DNA from: Chlamydoabsidia padenii | Taxonomy: Eukaryota > Mucoromycota > Mucoromycetes > Mucorales > Cunninghamellaceae | Direction of reading: 5' to 3' | Length of the DNA: 64,000 nt | NCBI GenBank assembly: GCA_025330725.1 | Contig: JAIWND010000021.1 | Coordinates: 434,001-498,000, forward strand | Shown: positions 46,193 to 57,924 of the stretch, one piece after another | Position numbering within the stretch: the stretch's first letter is position 1 | Layout: the number at the start of each line of letters is the position of its first letter | Notes under the pieces: model-generated | What the model was told of the DNA's origin: nothing | The model's database searches: none | The model's input: only the letters and a program-made list of their open reading frames with translations | Translations under genes and position numbers: made by a program

Positions 46193-47612
46193 ATGTATGA
46201 ACAACAAAATGAAGACATTGAGCAACCAGCATCACAAGAACACTACGAACGATTAAACACCATGGTGCGAAAACTACAAAGGAAGCATAAAAACGCTTTG
46301 CCTAATGCCTGCTGTTGTTGCTTTGACACACGATTGGGAAGTCGAATAGCTTGTTTTATTTGGGCTGTAAGTTAGCATAAAATCGATATACTAGAATGGA
46401 ATTATACTTATCATGAACTTTTTTTGTATCTTAGGGACTCAGTTTGTACTTTGCCTGCCTGGCCTTTATGAACAAGAGCCGTAAGTCAGAGCAGGATCGT
46501 CAAAAAGGATTCTTTTGAAAGCTAACCAATATATTAGCCTTTTACTCTTACTTTAATCAGATCCCGCTGCTTATCTTTGGTGTCCTCAACCTGTTTTTCT
46601 CGTTTGTCAATATGGCTGGCGTCTTCATCATCACTTGGAAGGTAAAACAATAACTTGAATATTGGTCAATAAAGGAATATGTTTAATTTGTAATTGTTTA
46701 TAAATAGGCTGCTCCTGTTCTCTTGGGTCGATTATCACAAGTGATCTGGCTATTTGTGGTTGGTATATTACTGGACATGTTTGCCAATTACATTGTGTTC
46801 CTGGCAAGACCGGCAGAATTCCGAAACTGGTGCATCCATCTCTCTCAGTCAAATGTCCAACAGGCATTCAATCAAGGCAATCAAAATACCACTGTGGCTA
46901 TTCCGTTTGATCAATTTGATGACTATTACAATTGCAATCGTCTCTATCAAGATGAAATCACATGGACTCTGCTGTGCCTAGTTGCGATGACTTTGGTCTA
47001 TGTAAGTAACTGCCAATATATATAGATTATCTTTTAACTAATACTCCATCTGTTTTTTCTTCTTCTTTGTGGTAGATACATTGGGCAATGGTAATCACTT
47101 CATGGGAACGATGGTATGTTATTCAACCTCCTCGGATGGCTTATCACAACGATGTCAAGGTTGATATGCCCTCGCCCAAACTATTTCCACAACCTGATGT
47201 CACTATGAACCAGCCAGATCAAGAACAACCACTTCCACCACCTTCAACTAATATCAATGCACCACCATACTTACCACCATCATCACCACGCCCTAATGCC
47301 AACTTTCCAACATCCGGTCAACAGCAACCTATTTATAACGACAATATGAACCAGATGAATCCACCAGGAGCTGGGCTGTTTAATCCTCAGTATCCTAGCA
47401 ACTACATGCCTCAGGAATTACAAGAAAACAGGATGGATCTCGACCCTCAATACTATCAACATCCAGTAGACTTTGATCCTCGTCACCAGTATCAGCAACA
47501 ACAAGATCCCTATCTATCTCAACAAAACAACCCTTATTCGATGGCTCATCAATCTCAGGCATACCACACCACAAATGGAGGTCCTGGGGAAGAAGGATTT
47601 TACCGATATTGA
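46193..47612 (+). CDS. Four-helix membrane protein with Pro/Gln-rich tail
   Basis: Five exons, 46193-46366, 46435-46480, 46538-46641, 46708-47001 and 47076-47612, encode about 384 aa. After a 40-residue cytosolic start comes a Cys cluster (NACCCCFDTRLGSRIACFIW). Four hydrophobic segments then follow: CFIWAGLSLYFACLAFM, IPLLIFGVLNLFFSFVNMAG, VIWLFVVGILLDMFANYIVF and WTLLCLVAMTLVYIHWAMVI. The loop between helices 3 and 4 has two Cys (WCIHL, YNCNRL) and may be luminal or extracellular, giving a tetraspan layout. The C-terminal 170 residues are Pro/Gln/Asn-rich (QEQPLPPPSTNINAPPYLPP) with a PPY motif. I do not recognise the family. The conserved-looking membrane half and consistent splicing support a real gene. 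Confidence 0.8.
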
Positions 47613-47827
47613 CGACATGGTGACACAGTCAATGTATCCGTCAACTCGGACTTTTGATAAAAGCACGCCATTCGTATGTATCTCCTCCCACCATTGTAGT
47701 TTTATCACATACCTTAGTTATAATCCGTCATATTTAGTAATAGTTACGTTATTTTGATTTGATACCTTTAACCCCTTCTTCTTTTTTATGCTTACCAATA
47801 AAACTATAAAATTTACAACCTCGAGTT

Positions 47828-47844
47828 ATTGAAATCCCGATATT
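47828..47844. promoter_or_regulatory. Recurrent promoter element upstream of flavin monooxygenase
   Basis: ATTGAAATCCCGATATT ends 45 bp before the start codon, followed directly by a T/C-rich leader. Confidence 0.5.
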
Positions 47845-47889
47845 TTGTCTTCTTTCTTTCCTTTTTATTATTTATTATCTGCATACCCA

Positions 47890-49405
47890 ATGTCTTACGT
47901 CTTACCTACTATTCGACGTGTGGCTGTTATTGGTGCTGGTCCTGGTGGTTTAGTAGCAGCCAAGCAACTAAAGGAAGAAGGTGTATACGACAAAATAACT
48001 GTGTTTGAACGAAATGACCAAATTGGTGGTACATGGTAAGTCATCCCCTCCCTTACTTGTTGCATCTCTAGTTTTACTAACTAGTCTTTTTATTTTACTT
48101 TTAATAATCCTGATTAAGGATATATTCTCCAGATAAAAACAACAATCCACCTTTGCCGTCTACCAATGCAATAATAGTGGATCCACCAACGACAGACCAA
48201 GTCCCTCCATTCCAACGACTCAAGTCACCCATTTATGCCGGTCTACGTACCAATTTACCGAAGACAGTCATGTGCTATCGCGACTTTGACTTTGCTTCTA
48301 ATGTCCCATTCTTCCCCTCCCACACCGACGTCTTGACTTACCTCCAACAATTCACAGCTGCATTCGACCTGGAACCTCTTATTCGACTGAACACAAATGT
48401 GGTGAAGGCGGAATATGCCGACGAATGGACCTTGACGCTTCAGACTTGCGACCAAAAAGCATACACCGACACATTTGATGCTGTGGTGGTGGCAACTGGA
48501 CATTATGCTATTCCTTATATTCCGGCGGTGCAGGGACTGGATGCTTTGGAGAAGAATCATGTATCATGGATTCATTCTCGAGAATATCGTATTCCCGATG
48601 ATTATAAAAATCAGGTATAGCAATAAAAAAAAAAAAAAAAAAAAAATGATGGCGGGAGGGGGGTGCATGATTTACTAAAAAAAAAAAAAACGAACCCTCT
48701 TTTTACTCTATTCATTAGACGGTACTGGTCATTGGTAGTGGCTCTTCTGGATTGGATATTGTTCGAGAAACCTCAAAAGTAGCGAAAAAGGTCTATCACT
48801 GTGTGCGTACGGACAACAAGCAATCACTTCAGGCACATGCATTGGATGCGGCTAATGTGGAGCGCGTGGGACTGGTACAACAAATCTTGGCAGATGGATC
48901 CATTGACTGTGACAAGAAACTCAAGGTGGATCAAGTTATCTTCGCCACGGGCTATCTCTACAGCTTCCCCTTCTTCCCTTTTGAACAAGACAATCTCATT
49001 ACGGATGGCCAAAGCGTGGAACACCTGCATGACTTTATATTCTACACCAAGAATCCTACCCTGGCGTTTATTGGTCTTCCTATCCGAATCGTGCCTTTGC
49101 CGTTATCACAATCACAAGCGACTCTTATTGCCCGATGCTGGAATCCTAACAAGCCCAAGGTACGACTACCAACAACAACCGTACAAGCTACAGGAACTTG
49201 TCGAAAATCGTTTGTGTTGGGTGTGGATAGTGAATTTGATTATGTGGACCGACTGAGTGCTTGGGCCGAAGGTTATCAAGGTGAAGATCAATTGGTAACT
49301 TGGCGAAATACATCCACTTATCCACTTACATGCCCCTTGACTGATAAATGGAAACAAGAACGCATTGATGCTTTGGTACTACGGAAGGAATACCTGGGTT
49401 ATTAG
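47890..49405 (+). CDS. FMO1: Flavin-containing monooxygenase (FMO)
   Basis: FMOs use FAD and NADPH to oxygenate N- or S-containing substrates; the yeast enzyme oxidises thiols at the ER. Three exons, 47890-48035, 48119-48614 and 48719-49405, encode about 442 aa, close to yeast Fmo1 (432). The FAD site is [17 protein letters not shown] near residue 10, ending with [15 protein letters not shown]. The middle has [20 protein letters not shown] and [20 protein letters not shown]. The FMO-type block [17 protein letters not shown] precedes the NADPH site [31 protein letters not shown] is the conserved ATGY block. No N-terminal signal or membrane anchor is seen, so it may be cytosolic. The substrate cannot be inferred. 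Confidence 0.93.
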
Positions 49406-49633
49406 AATAGATACATTTATTTATTTACATAGTATAGATTAGGATTAGATCTTTTAACATACATATTCCAAAACAATAAAAAGAAGAACAACATGATTGT
49501 ATCATATGTACTTGTACACAATTAGGATTTTATTATAAAGTCTGTCAGTGTAAACTATCTGGGGATAAAAGTAATAAACTAGGGGGGGGACAGGATGCAT
49601 CTTACTACACTGTATTTATATATAAAAACTATA

Positions 49634-51460
49634 CTAAAGCATCACTAAACCGACCTTGTTATCTTCCACATCAGGGCACCGCCAATTGTAAAGATAATAG
49701 TTCAAGAAGCCATCACCAGCACCGAACTTTTGTTGTTGTAACACCAAACCGTTATCCATCAATTGAAGACCATTCATCACATCGAATCCAAGTCGCTTGG
49801 CCATAATCAATGCATCCGAGACCAATTCATTCAATCGCTTGCTTAACAGTTTGGGTGTGCCGTCTTCCAAAGTTTCTTTTCCATCCTTGAATGCCACATC
49901 GGTAGCATAGTAATACAAGTAGGCCGCATTCAATGTCTTGTGCTTGGGGTTACCGATAACAGAGCTAGGTAAAGAGTAGAAGGATACCATATCTGTGATC
50001 TTCTTTGTTGAAGGATCCTATTACAATAAAAAAAAAAGGAGGGGGAGGTTTAGTATATATAATCATCATTCGATTCTATTTAGATACTTACTTCCACCAC
50101 ATAACTCCAGACAACATCCTTATGAGGCAAGATCCAATGTTCCACATCTTCATCTGTTTCGAATCGAGGTGCAAAGTCGAATCGGTCCAAATACTTGTTG
50201 ACCAATGCACGGACTTGAGGCACATCCTTTTGTTGCATTTCACGGAATCCAGTGATGGTAGTCTTTTCAGGTACCTTGAAATGTTTGATCATGCGAGCCA
50301 AAGTCCAGTTACGAGGGATTCGAGAGAAGCCACATTCAACAAGTTTCTTGGGATTCAATGATCTATGGAAGTATCTAGAGAGAGGGAGAGTTAGTATACC
50401 ATTTTCCCTTTGATTGATTAATTGACTTACTGGCAGGTTGAGACAGGTTTAGGAAGGACAGCACCAGCAGTATAAACAGCTTGGAAGATACCATGGATAT
50501 GGCTTCGACGAGTGATTTCACGAATCATCACAGGTGCCAGACGTTTCGATCGAAGTTTCTTGTGTACATTTAAAAAGTTGATTTCTGTCATCAGAGTGGA
50601 TCTAGATAGATAAGGACAAGTGTATTAGTATCAATGGAAGAATAAAGGGAGGTATCAAACTTACCTGTCATAAGTACGCAGTTGGACAGGGATAGCACTA
50701 ATAAAAGCCACTAGTTTCTTGTTGGATGCCACACGTACACCTGTAAGCCATTCCTTGCGAGTGTTGGGAGGTTGAAGGGCCCTAGTTATAAAAAATAAAA
50801 ATTGGTGGTTATTATTGACATGTAATTGATAATCCCTATTTTTGTATCATACCATTTTAAAAAGCTGACAGAGTAATCGAAGCGGAATTGAGCATCGTCG
50901 TCTTCCACATAGTTCAACGTCAAGAGTTCATAAAGATCCTTTGCCTAAAAGTAATAAAAAAAATAAAAAAAGTGTTAGTTCATTCCAAGGAGTTCCATCA
51001 TTACACTGTATTGACTTACGTCCTTTTCCACATTCATATCTAATTCACACCATTCGAATTCCTTGGGTAAAGCTGTTGGTTCCTTGCTAACTTGGTCGAT
51101 AGGAATAGAAGGTTCAATGGGTCCCATATCAGTGATTTCTTCATCTTTAATAACATACACATACACACACAAGAAGAGATTAGCAAACATCCATTCCACC
51201 CTGTTCTCTTTTTTTTTTTTTTTCTATATTACATACTTACCGTGTTTAGGTACAGGTTGAGTATTCCAAAACTTGTGATCTTCCATCGCCTTCTTTTCTT
51301 TTCCAGAGGAAGATTCTTGAAGGGCCAGTTGTTGCATGAAGGCATCGAGTTTAGCACGAACTTCAGGAGCCTTCTTGGATTTACTACCAGCGATCTGTTT
51401 TGCTAATTCGTCCAATTGTTGTTCTTTTGTCAAAGGTTTCTTGTCTTTATCGCCAGGCAT
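49634..51460 (-). CDS. NMT1: Glycylpeptide N-myristoyltransferase
   Basis: NMT transfers myristate from myristoyl-CoA to N-terminal glycines of proteins such as Arf and G-alpha in the cytosol and on ribosomes. Seven minus-strand exons, in transcript order, are 51241-51460, 51020-51144, 50853-50944, 50665-50781, 50431-50601, 50092-50374 and 49634-50017 (about 463 aa). The N-terminal blocks are [12 protein letters not shown] and [40 protein letters not shown] is followed by [13 protein letters not shown], then [20 protein letters not shown] and [19 protein letters not shown]. The C-terminal part includes [25 protein letters not shown] and the end KVGLVML, where family members carry the catalytic C-terminal carboxylate. 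Every diagnostic block is present. The start follows a motif copy and leader. Confidence 0.96.
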
Positions 51461-52491
51461 GGTGAAGGAGGGTGTTTGAAGAAGGGGATTAAAAGTGAAA
51501 GAAAGAAAAAAAAAATAGACACGTTGTATTTTTGTTATCATACTCAATTTTTAAATCCCCGCTAAAATGGGAACAGTGAATGAATCATGACCCCATTTTG
51601 ATGGTGGATTAAGGTGAGTTGTGATTGTATCAATGAGTACAAGATGGAGAAAAGTAAAATAGGGGGTCTATTACAATGAGACGTATATGTACGTACATGA
51701 AGTATACTACGAGGTAACAAAGGGATCAACGGATATTCAAATTCCGACATCGTCCCCACCCCCTTGAACGAGGGAAATCATCCAACCCGATCTTTTACTG
51801 TGAATCAAGATAATTCCAAAGACAAGAATCACTAGAAATACATACGCCCAGATAGGTTACTTTTTTCAGGCACATCAATTCCCATTTGTATAATATCGGT
51901 GGATGAACCTCAGTCGGTACATGGTAAAGGGCATGATTACTTATCACATCATCGAGCACAAAGAACATTGTGTATACCAATGTCAAAAAAAAAAAAAAAA
52001 AAAAAAAAAAGCAGAGTATTCTTTGTGGAAAGACCCCAACACGAGTAGACAAGCTTATTATGCCGTAAAAGGAAGTCGCTCTACATTTTAAATTCCGCCG
52101 ATCAATGCAGCCAAGCATTCACAAAGAACGTTCTTTCCACGTTGTTGTCGTTGAATTAAAAATAGACCTCCCGAGGAGAGATCAGCAAAAACAGAAACTT
52201 TAAACGAGTCAGATCGTTTTACCAAACTAGGGCAAATAACATGATGCAATAGTTTCAAATGTTCGATGGAGAAAGTACACTATTTATTTATTTATTGTTA
52301 AAGATGAGGTAAATAGACTATACATAAAGGGGCATGTGATGTATAAACAGTAAAAAGATGATAAATCAAGGCTAGATATAAAGAGGTAAATGGGACTATG
52401 TATAGGGTTCTAACAGTAAAAAAAAAAGGGGGGGGAGAAGAGATATAACTATGTTTTACTATAACTAAATAAATATAAAAAAAACCACCCA
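51461..52491. other. Intergenic region between NMT and STE12 genes
   Basis: The interval holds the NMT promoter with TTTTTAAATCCCCGC (51548-51562) and further motif-like sites, ATTCAAATTCCGACATCGTC (51734-51753) and TTTTAAATTCCGCCGATC (about 52086). It also holds a poly-A run of 28 nt near 51990 and the STE12 3' end. No coherent gene was found; open frames are short and unrelated to any family I know. Confidence 0.45.
51548..51562. promoter_or_regulatory. Recurrent promoter element upstream of NMT
   Basis: TTTTTAAATCCCCGC lies about 90 bp upstream of the minus-strand NMT start codon. Confidence 0.42.
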
Positions 52492-54495
52492 TCAGAAGTG
52501 TGTTAGAGAGCTCAAAGGTCGCACGGTATTATCTTGTAGTCCAGGAGCTTGATAATAAAAGTGATTGGTGGAAGAGGCACCCATTGATTTCAACACAGGG
52601 CTTTGATTATTGGTAGATACTGGATGTCGTTGATAGTGATGTGGTTGCTGATGATGATTGTTGTGATCCAATTTTGCATCAGTATAATAACCCGAAGATT
52701 GTTGTTGTGATGATGATGCCGGAGAATCAGAAGTTGATACTTGTGGTGATGACAAACACGAATGTTGATCCCAATCCATAGTAAACTGCCAATCCCGATG
52801 TTGTTGCTGTTGTTGTCTCTGTTGCGAAGATGCTGATAAAAGTTCTTCAATGGTAGTTGATGTTGGTGTTGTAGGTGTCTGTTGCTGATTGTGATGACAT
52901 GCTTTGGTTTGTTGTGTGGTGGATGGGATCACGGTGGGTGAAGAATGACAAGAGGAGCTGGATGATGAGCTGGTAGAGACAGAGAGAGAAGGGAAGCATT
53001 CTTGATAATCGCGATCCTGATCGTTTTCCTTGTTGAATGTCACAGTAATAGGTGGAACCACTGAGGATGGAATCCATACCATTTGTTGAGATGGGTGATA
53101 ATTGCTGTGAACCAAAGGAGGAGAAGACCCGGCCATGGTGTAAGAATGCTGTTGTTGGTGAATATTACCATTATTCCTGTGGTGATGTCCAGATGAAAAG
53201 TAGTGGTGAGATTGTTGCTGATGATGATTTTGTTGTATGGCGGATAGATTCTGCTGATTTAAAAGAGGACTATGGTTATTACTGTGATCGCTGTTATCAT
53301 TGTGATTGTCATTAATTATTCGTTGCCGGCGTTCATGAGTTTTTTTATGCTGAGCCAGATTGTCACTTCGAGAGAATCGTTTACCGCAGAGTTTACATAG
53401 ATAAGGTCGTTCCATGGTATGTGTTCGAAGATGTCTTTTCAGATGTTCCAATCGCTTAAAGATCTTTTTACAAGAGTTGAGAGGACAAGTATAGAGTTTA
53501 GATGAGTTATCCCCTATATTGTCCTGTGATGGTTTCACTGAGTCCAAAGTAGATGCATTGTCGTATGACCACCATGGTAATCGAGTGGTTGGAGTAGTTG
53601 ATGAGGTTGAAGTTGAATAGGATGGGTGACGAAAATCATAGTTATGAACATGATCAGGAGTTGATGAATGTGCTCCTGTTGTTGATGTTGTCGTTCGTCG
53701 CCGTCGTTGTTTGTAGGTTGGTGATCCTTCAAAGAGAGAGAAATGACCAAAGACAGCACTAGGATTGTTGACCAAAGATCCCCGACCATAGTCAATACTT
53801 GAACTTATCTCCTGTTGTTGTTGCCTTTCATTTGATTTGCGTAACCGATGATCACCATTCAAACAAGCATGTAGATCCAAATCACTGAGCAAGTTTTTCC
53901 GGAATTCATCAAACATGGCCTGAGTTGTATCCAAAGTGATAGAGAGAGCAGGATGAGCCAAGGCGACCGAAGTGACTTCAGTCCCCAATTTTTCCCGTTT
54001 GAGATCCCGTTCCAAAGCATCTAAAAAGAGACGATCGTGAGGCACCGAGAACCAATTGAAGACCTTTTGTTTCTTTTGAGTTCGAATACAGTTGTGTTTG
54101 TAAAGTAGATCCAAGAAGCTTGATTTGGGTTCCTCCAGAGTAGCATCCGTACCAGGTTTGAGATTCCGAAGATCACTAAAGATGCCTTCTTCAAATTTCT
54201 TGAGATTTTGCACAGGACGACCAAAAGCATGGAATCGGTAGACCAAGGATCGGACAATGTCGGTGCCTGAAATAAAGAAGCCTTGATGCCATCGGACGCA
54301 TGACACAGACTCCCCCGAGGGTAAGGAGTAACGTTGAAGAGGAGGATCGTCAGGATTACTATCCCAGTGTGTAGGTGCAGTTGCTAAAAAGTACTTGAGT
54401 TGGTTGATTTGTTCGAGCCGCTTGTCAAGATCTTCTTCAGTAGGAGGTTGCTGTTGTTGCTGTTGTACCATATCTTCTTCCAGAGAGTGATTCAT
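52492..54495 (-). CDS. STE12: Ste12-family transcription factor with C2H2 zinc fingers
   Basis: Ste12 factors act at the end of mating and filamentation MAP kinase cascades. This single-exon minus-strand frame encodes 667 aa. The STE homeodomain-like region spans about residues 28-150: [58 protein letters not shown] and [20 protein letters not shown]. Two tandem C2H2 fingers follow at about 335-395: [20 protein letters not shown] and [20 protein letters not shown]. The pair of fingers is typical of Ste12 in filamentous fungi and absent in budding yeast. The remainder is rich in His, Gln, Asn and Ser. A probable 5'-leader intron lies at 54516-54710 on the minus strand (gtaag donor, cctctag acceptor). 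The start [10 protein letters not shown] follows it. Confidence 0.95.
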   Translation of the reverse strand: MNHSLEEDMVQQQQQQPPTEEDLDKRLEQINQLKYFLATAPTHWDSNPDDPPLQRYSLPSGESVSCVRWHQGFFISGTDIVRSLVYRFHAFGRPVQNLKKFEEGIFSDLRNLKPGTDATLEEPKSSFLDLLYKHNCIRTQKKQKVFNWFSVPHDRLFLDALERDLKREKLGTEVTSVALAHPALSITLDTTQAMFDEFRKNLLSDLDLHACLNGDHRLRKSNERQQQQEISSSIDYGRGSLVNNPSAVFGHFSLFEGSPTYKQRRRRTTTSTTGAHSSTPDHVHNYDFRHPSYSTSTSSTTPTTRLPWWSYDNASTLDSVKPSQDNIGDNSSKLYTCPLNSCKKIFKRLEHLKRHLRTHTMERPYLCKLCGKRFSRSDNLAQHKKTHERRQRIINDNHNDNSDHSNNHSPLLNQQNLSAIQQNHHQQQSHHYFSSGHHHRNNGNIHQQQHSYTMAGSSPPLVHSNYHPSQQMVWIPSSVVPPITVTFNKENDQDRDYQECFPSLSVSTSSSSSSSCHSSPTVIPSTTQQTKACHHNQQQTPTTPTSTTIEELLSASSQQRQQQQQHRDWQFTMDWDQHSCLSSPQVSTSDSPASSSQQQSSGYYTDAKLDHNNHHQQPHHYQRHPVSTNNQSPVLKSMGASSTNHFYYQAPGLQDNTVRPLSSLTHF

Positions 54496-55182
54496 TGTGG
54501 AATGTACTTGATTGACTAGAGGAATGAGTTGGAAGAAGAAGAGAGTAACAAGTTAGTAAAACTTTAAATATAAAAAAAAAGAGTCCCTTTTTATATAAAA
54601 GTTAAACAAAGTTAAAAGAAAAAAAAAAAAAAAGGAGGTCTATTCTTCTCCAAAAAGAGAATCAAATATATATGTGTATATCTAAATATAAAAAGAAAAA
54701 GTAGGCTTACCTTGCCCTTGAATCCAATAGAAGAGTGGTTTGAATGGCAATGTTAAAACGTTGATGGTTTCCCTTTTTAAGTGAGAGAAGAGGAGGTTAT
54801 CGTAGATCAAATGGATAAAAAAAAAAAAAAAAGTGGGGAAGATCAGAAAGAAAGACGAAAGAATAAAAAAAAAAAAAAAAATCGAAATCCAACTTTTTCA
54901 AATTAAATGAAATTTTACGATTTATAGACAGGGCTTTATTAAGAATCAACGTGTTGAAGAACCATCGGCTTTTGTGTATATATGTTTATATGACCCCTTC
55001 AAACAGTTGCATTTCAAGTACTACCTTTTGACCATCATCATCATGTTTCAGGTTGATGATCTTTCCCTTTGATGTCGGTCTTTTAATGACGTATGACGGG
55101 ATTTGAATTTCTTACACAAAAGGACGGAGATAGTCATTTTCCCACTTTCTCCTATTCCTTTTCTCTTTATCATATATATGAA
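54496..55182. promoter_or_regulatory. Divergent promoter of STE12 and fasciclin genes
   Basis: The interval holds the STE12 leader intron, several poly-A runs, and next to the fasciclin start GACGGGATTTGAATTT (55095-55110), a copy of the recurrent motif about 75 bp before the ATG. I see no gene. Confidence 0.5.
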
Positions 55183-55779
55183 ATGTTATCAAGGTGGTTG
55201 CTTTTATTATTAACAACAACATTCACATTTACACTGACACAGTCCTCACAACTAAGATATCAACCTGAAACTGTCGATTACATACACAGCAATGAACAAT
55301 CTCTCTTTGACAAACTGGCACCAGAATCAGATCTCTCCATCTTTCTTGAACTCTTGATGCACAACGATTTACTCTTCACCTACTTTAACTCTACTACTAC
55401 TACATCAACAAACACAATATTGGAAGGACAGTCGATACATGAAGAACATTCCTTCACCGTCTTTGCTCCCACCAACCAAGCTTTCCTCGATTATTGGAAA
55501 ACACAGCCCAAAAAGACATGGAAAAAGATATTGGAACGACATGTGGTACCCCATAGAAGGTTGGGTGTTACCGAATTGATGGATACTCATATTCTCAACA
55601 CACTCTTACCTGGTGCTACGATCCACGTTAATCTTCAACAACAACAGCAGCAAGGGCTACAACACCCAAGGATCCTCCTTGATGGTGATACTCTAGTTAA
55701 TAGCAATCGCCCCATACAATCTACACTTAGTATAGCTTATAAAATTAACCATGTTTTACCCTCTTTTTATCTTGATTAA
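55183..55779 (+). CDS. Secreted fasciclin (FAS1) domain protein
   Basis: This single-exon frame encodes 198 aa. MLSRWLLLLLTTTFTFTLTQ is a clear signal peptide. One FAS1 domain follows: SLFDKLAPESDLSIFLELLM, then SFTVFAPTNQAFLDYW (the H1-like FAPTNxAF block), ILERHVVPHRRLGVTELMDT and LLPGATIHVNL. The closing block is GDTLVNSNRPIQSTLSIAYK followed by INHVLPSF. The retained HVV...NTLLPG order is that of fungal FAS1 proteins, which act in cell adhesion or at the vacuole. No C-terminal GPI signal or second domain is seen. An upstream in-frame ATG at 55093 lies inside the recurrent promoter motif and was not chosen. Potential N-glycosylation at NSTTT. Confidence 0.85.
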   Translation: MLSRWLLLLLTTTFTFTLTQSSQLRYQPETVDYIHSNEQSLFDKLAPESDLSIFLELLMHNDLLFTYFNSTTTTSTNTILEGQSIHEEHSFTVFAPTNQAFLDYWKTQPKKTWKKILERHVVPHRRLGVTELMDTHILNTLLPGATIHVNLQQQQQQGLQHPRILLDGDTLVNSNRPIQSTLSIAYKINHVLPSFYLD

Positions 55780-56027
55780 ATAAATAAAAATGTATTTTAC
55801 CCCACTGAAAAAAAAAAAACAAGTATTGACAGATGATCCTGCATAATTATGATATCATTACCAAGGATACGGTGTTTTGTAATTCGCCGACATCCTCGTT
55901 TCATGCATATTATTATATAAAAGACAAGGGTAACCTTTATTAAGTAATTCACTATAAAAAGATGATGGAATGAAGGGGGAAATATATTACGGGGAAGGAA
56001 GTAAGGTAATAAAAAAAAAAAAAAAAA

Positions 56028-57924
56028 CTATTCTCTAAAAGTATAACTAATGTTACTAGGGTGTTCAGGGACTACGACCATGGAAGTATAATCAGACTTT
56101 GGCACAGGTTTCCCACCTTGGATTTCAAAGTCAAACATTCGAATAAAAGTGGACATGATGGTTTTTAATTGAAGATAACCAAATTGTTCACCAATACATC
56201 GATGTCGACCAGCACCGAAAGGTAAGAAAGGAGAGTTGGAAGAGATACCGACAGCACCAAACCCATAATCAATGTTAGCATCATCACCTTGTTCTAATTG
56301 ATGCACAGGATCCGTCTTTTCAATCCATCGGTAAGGGTTGTATTTGAGTGGTTCATTAAAGTAGGTAGGATCCACTTGAGTCACACCAGGAGCAGCACAA
56401 AGATGATTACCTTTAGGAATTTCAAACCCATTCTTTTCACACACCACCTTGTCAGCCACCACGCGACGCATCATTTGATAAATGGGAGGATGAAGACGAA
56501 GGGTTTCACGAATCACAGCATCCAAAAGAGGTAAATCCTTGATGTTTTCAAATGTCAGGTCAGTCTTGAGGGAGCCAAGTTTTTCAATTTGTTCTTGACG
56601 CAATTCTTTCACAAGATCAGGTCGAGCGGCTAATTCCAGAATAGTCCAAGCAGATGTCGTAGCAGAAGTATGTTGTCCACCGAATAAGACAGCAATCATC
56701 ATTCCAGCAATATGGTGATCAGGGATATTGGTTCCATCCTTATAAGTAGCATCCATCAGTGCTTGTAATAAATCAGAGTTGGACTATTTGTATATATATA
56801 TATATAAAGGAGGAATCGGTCATTATCATCATATCTATCTATCCATCTATGCCTTTTTTTATTATTATTATTATTATTACTTACATTGTCATTTTCAGCC
56901 TTTCTACGTTGAATGATACTTGAATAGAGAGCAGCCATCTTTTCTCTAGCAATATCCCGTCGACGATAAGAAGGTAAAGGAAGATTGGGAAAGATAAAGT
57001 TGATAGGTTTAAAGCCTTGATCCAAATCATAATAGAGGTCAGCCACAGTGTCGTCCAAACTAGCCCGGATTTCCTTGCCCATCAAACAGCTGGAAGCAGT
57101 CAAGATGATCAATTTGCCAAAAGTGCTATAAGCTTCCATCAATCCAGTAGGTTTAGGGTAGTTCTTGAAGAAGTCTTCAGTTTCCTTTACAATCATAGGG
57201 ACATGTCGCCGGAAACAGTCGGAATTCAACCCAGCCTTGATAAACCTGTCAAATAAATATATATATAAAAACAGTTTGTAGTTCCCACCAGATCAGTAAA
57301 TAATGATCCCTTCACTTTCCCATTATACTATACTTACTTCTTTTGTTCCATAAAGACACTGTGAGGAGCATCATAAACAACTTCAGGTCCAAAGACAAAC
57401 TTGGTCATATGGTTGTAGGCTTCGGCAGCAGATGATAGGTTTTGCTTGTTGTTGAAAACAAATTGATTACCATCGGCACCAAGACAGACAGTAACACGTT
57501 TTCCCACCATGGTAAAAGTAAACATATCACCATATTTCTTTTGACAGTCTTGTAAAAAGGTGATAGGATCCCTATTGGATATAGATAGTATAATAAAAAG
57601 TAAGTTGACATGGGTATTATATCAATCTAGTTTATAGTTTACTTACATTCCAAATTGAACAGCATTACCAAGAACAGGAATCCAAGAGAAGACAACAGGT
57701 GGTTGCTTGGGGTCTTTAGGTCCAATCTATTGCAATTAAAGAGAGTGAGTTTCCAGTTGTTGTTGTTTTTTGTTTCGTGGATTTTTTGTCAGTTTGGAGG
57801 GGAGAATACATACCAATTGAGACAAAACATGGATGGCAAGAATGACACCTACAGTCAAGACACCATACAACAGTATATTAGTAGGTGACGGTAATAATGT
57901 AAGAAGAGTAGAGGCGATCGCCAT
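56028..57924 (-). CDS. ERG11: Lanosterol 14-alpha-demethylase, CYP51
   Basis: CYP51 removes the 14-alpha methyl group of lanosterol/eburicol in ergosterol synthesis at the ER and is the target of azoles. Five minus-strand exons, in order, are 57814-57924, 57647-57726, 57338-57571, 56885-57245 and 56028-56783 (about 513 aa). An N-terminal anchor (NILLYGVLTVGVILAIHVLS) is followed by the Pro-rich hinge (KDPKQPPVVFSWIPVLG). The B' region reads FGPEVVYDAPHSVFMEQKKF. The I helix has MIAVLFGGQHTSATTSAW, the K helix RETLRLH, and the heme loop PFGAGRHRCIGEQFG with Cys at about 458. The Tyr at about 130 and the Val of IAVLFGGQHT are the unsubstituted states at sites linked to azole resistance in the second mucoralean paralogue. 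All catalytic features are intact. Confidence 0.96.
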
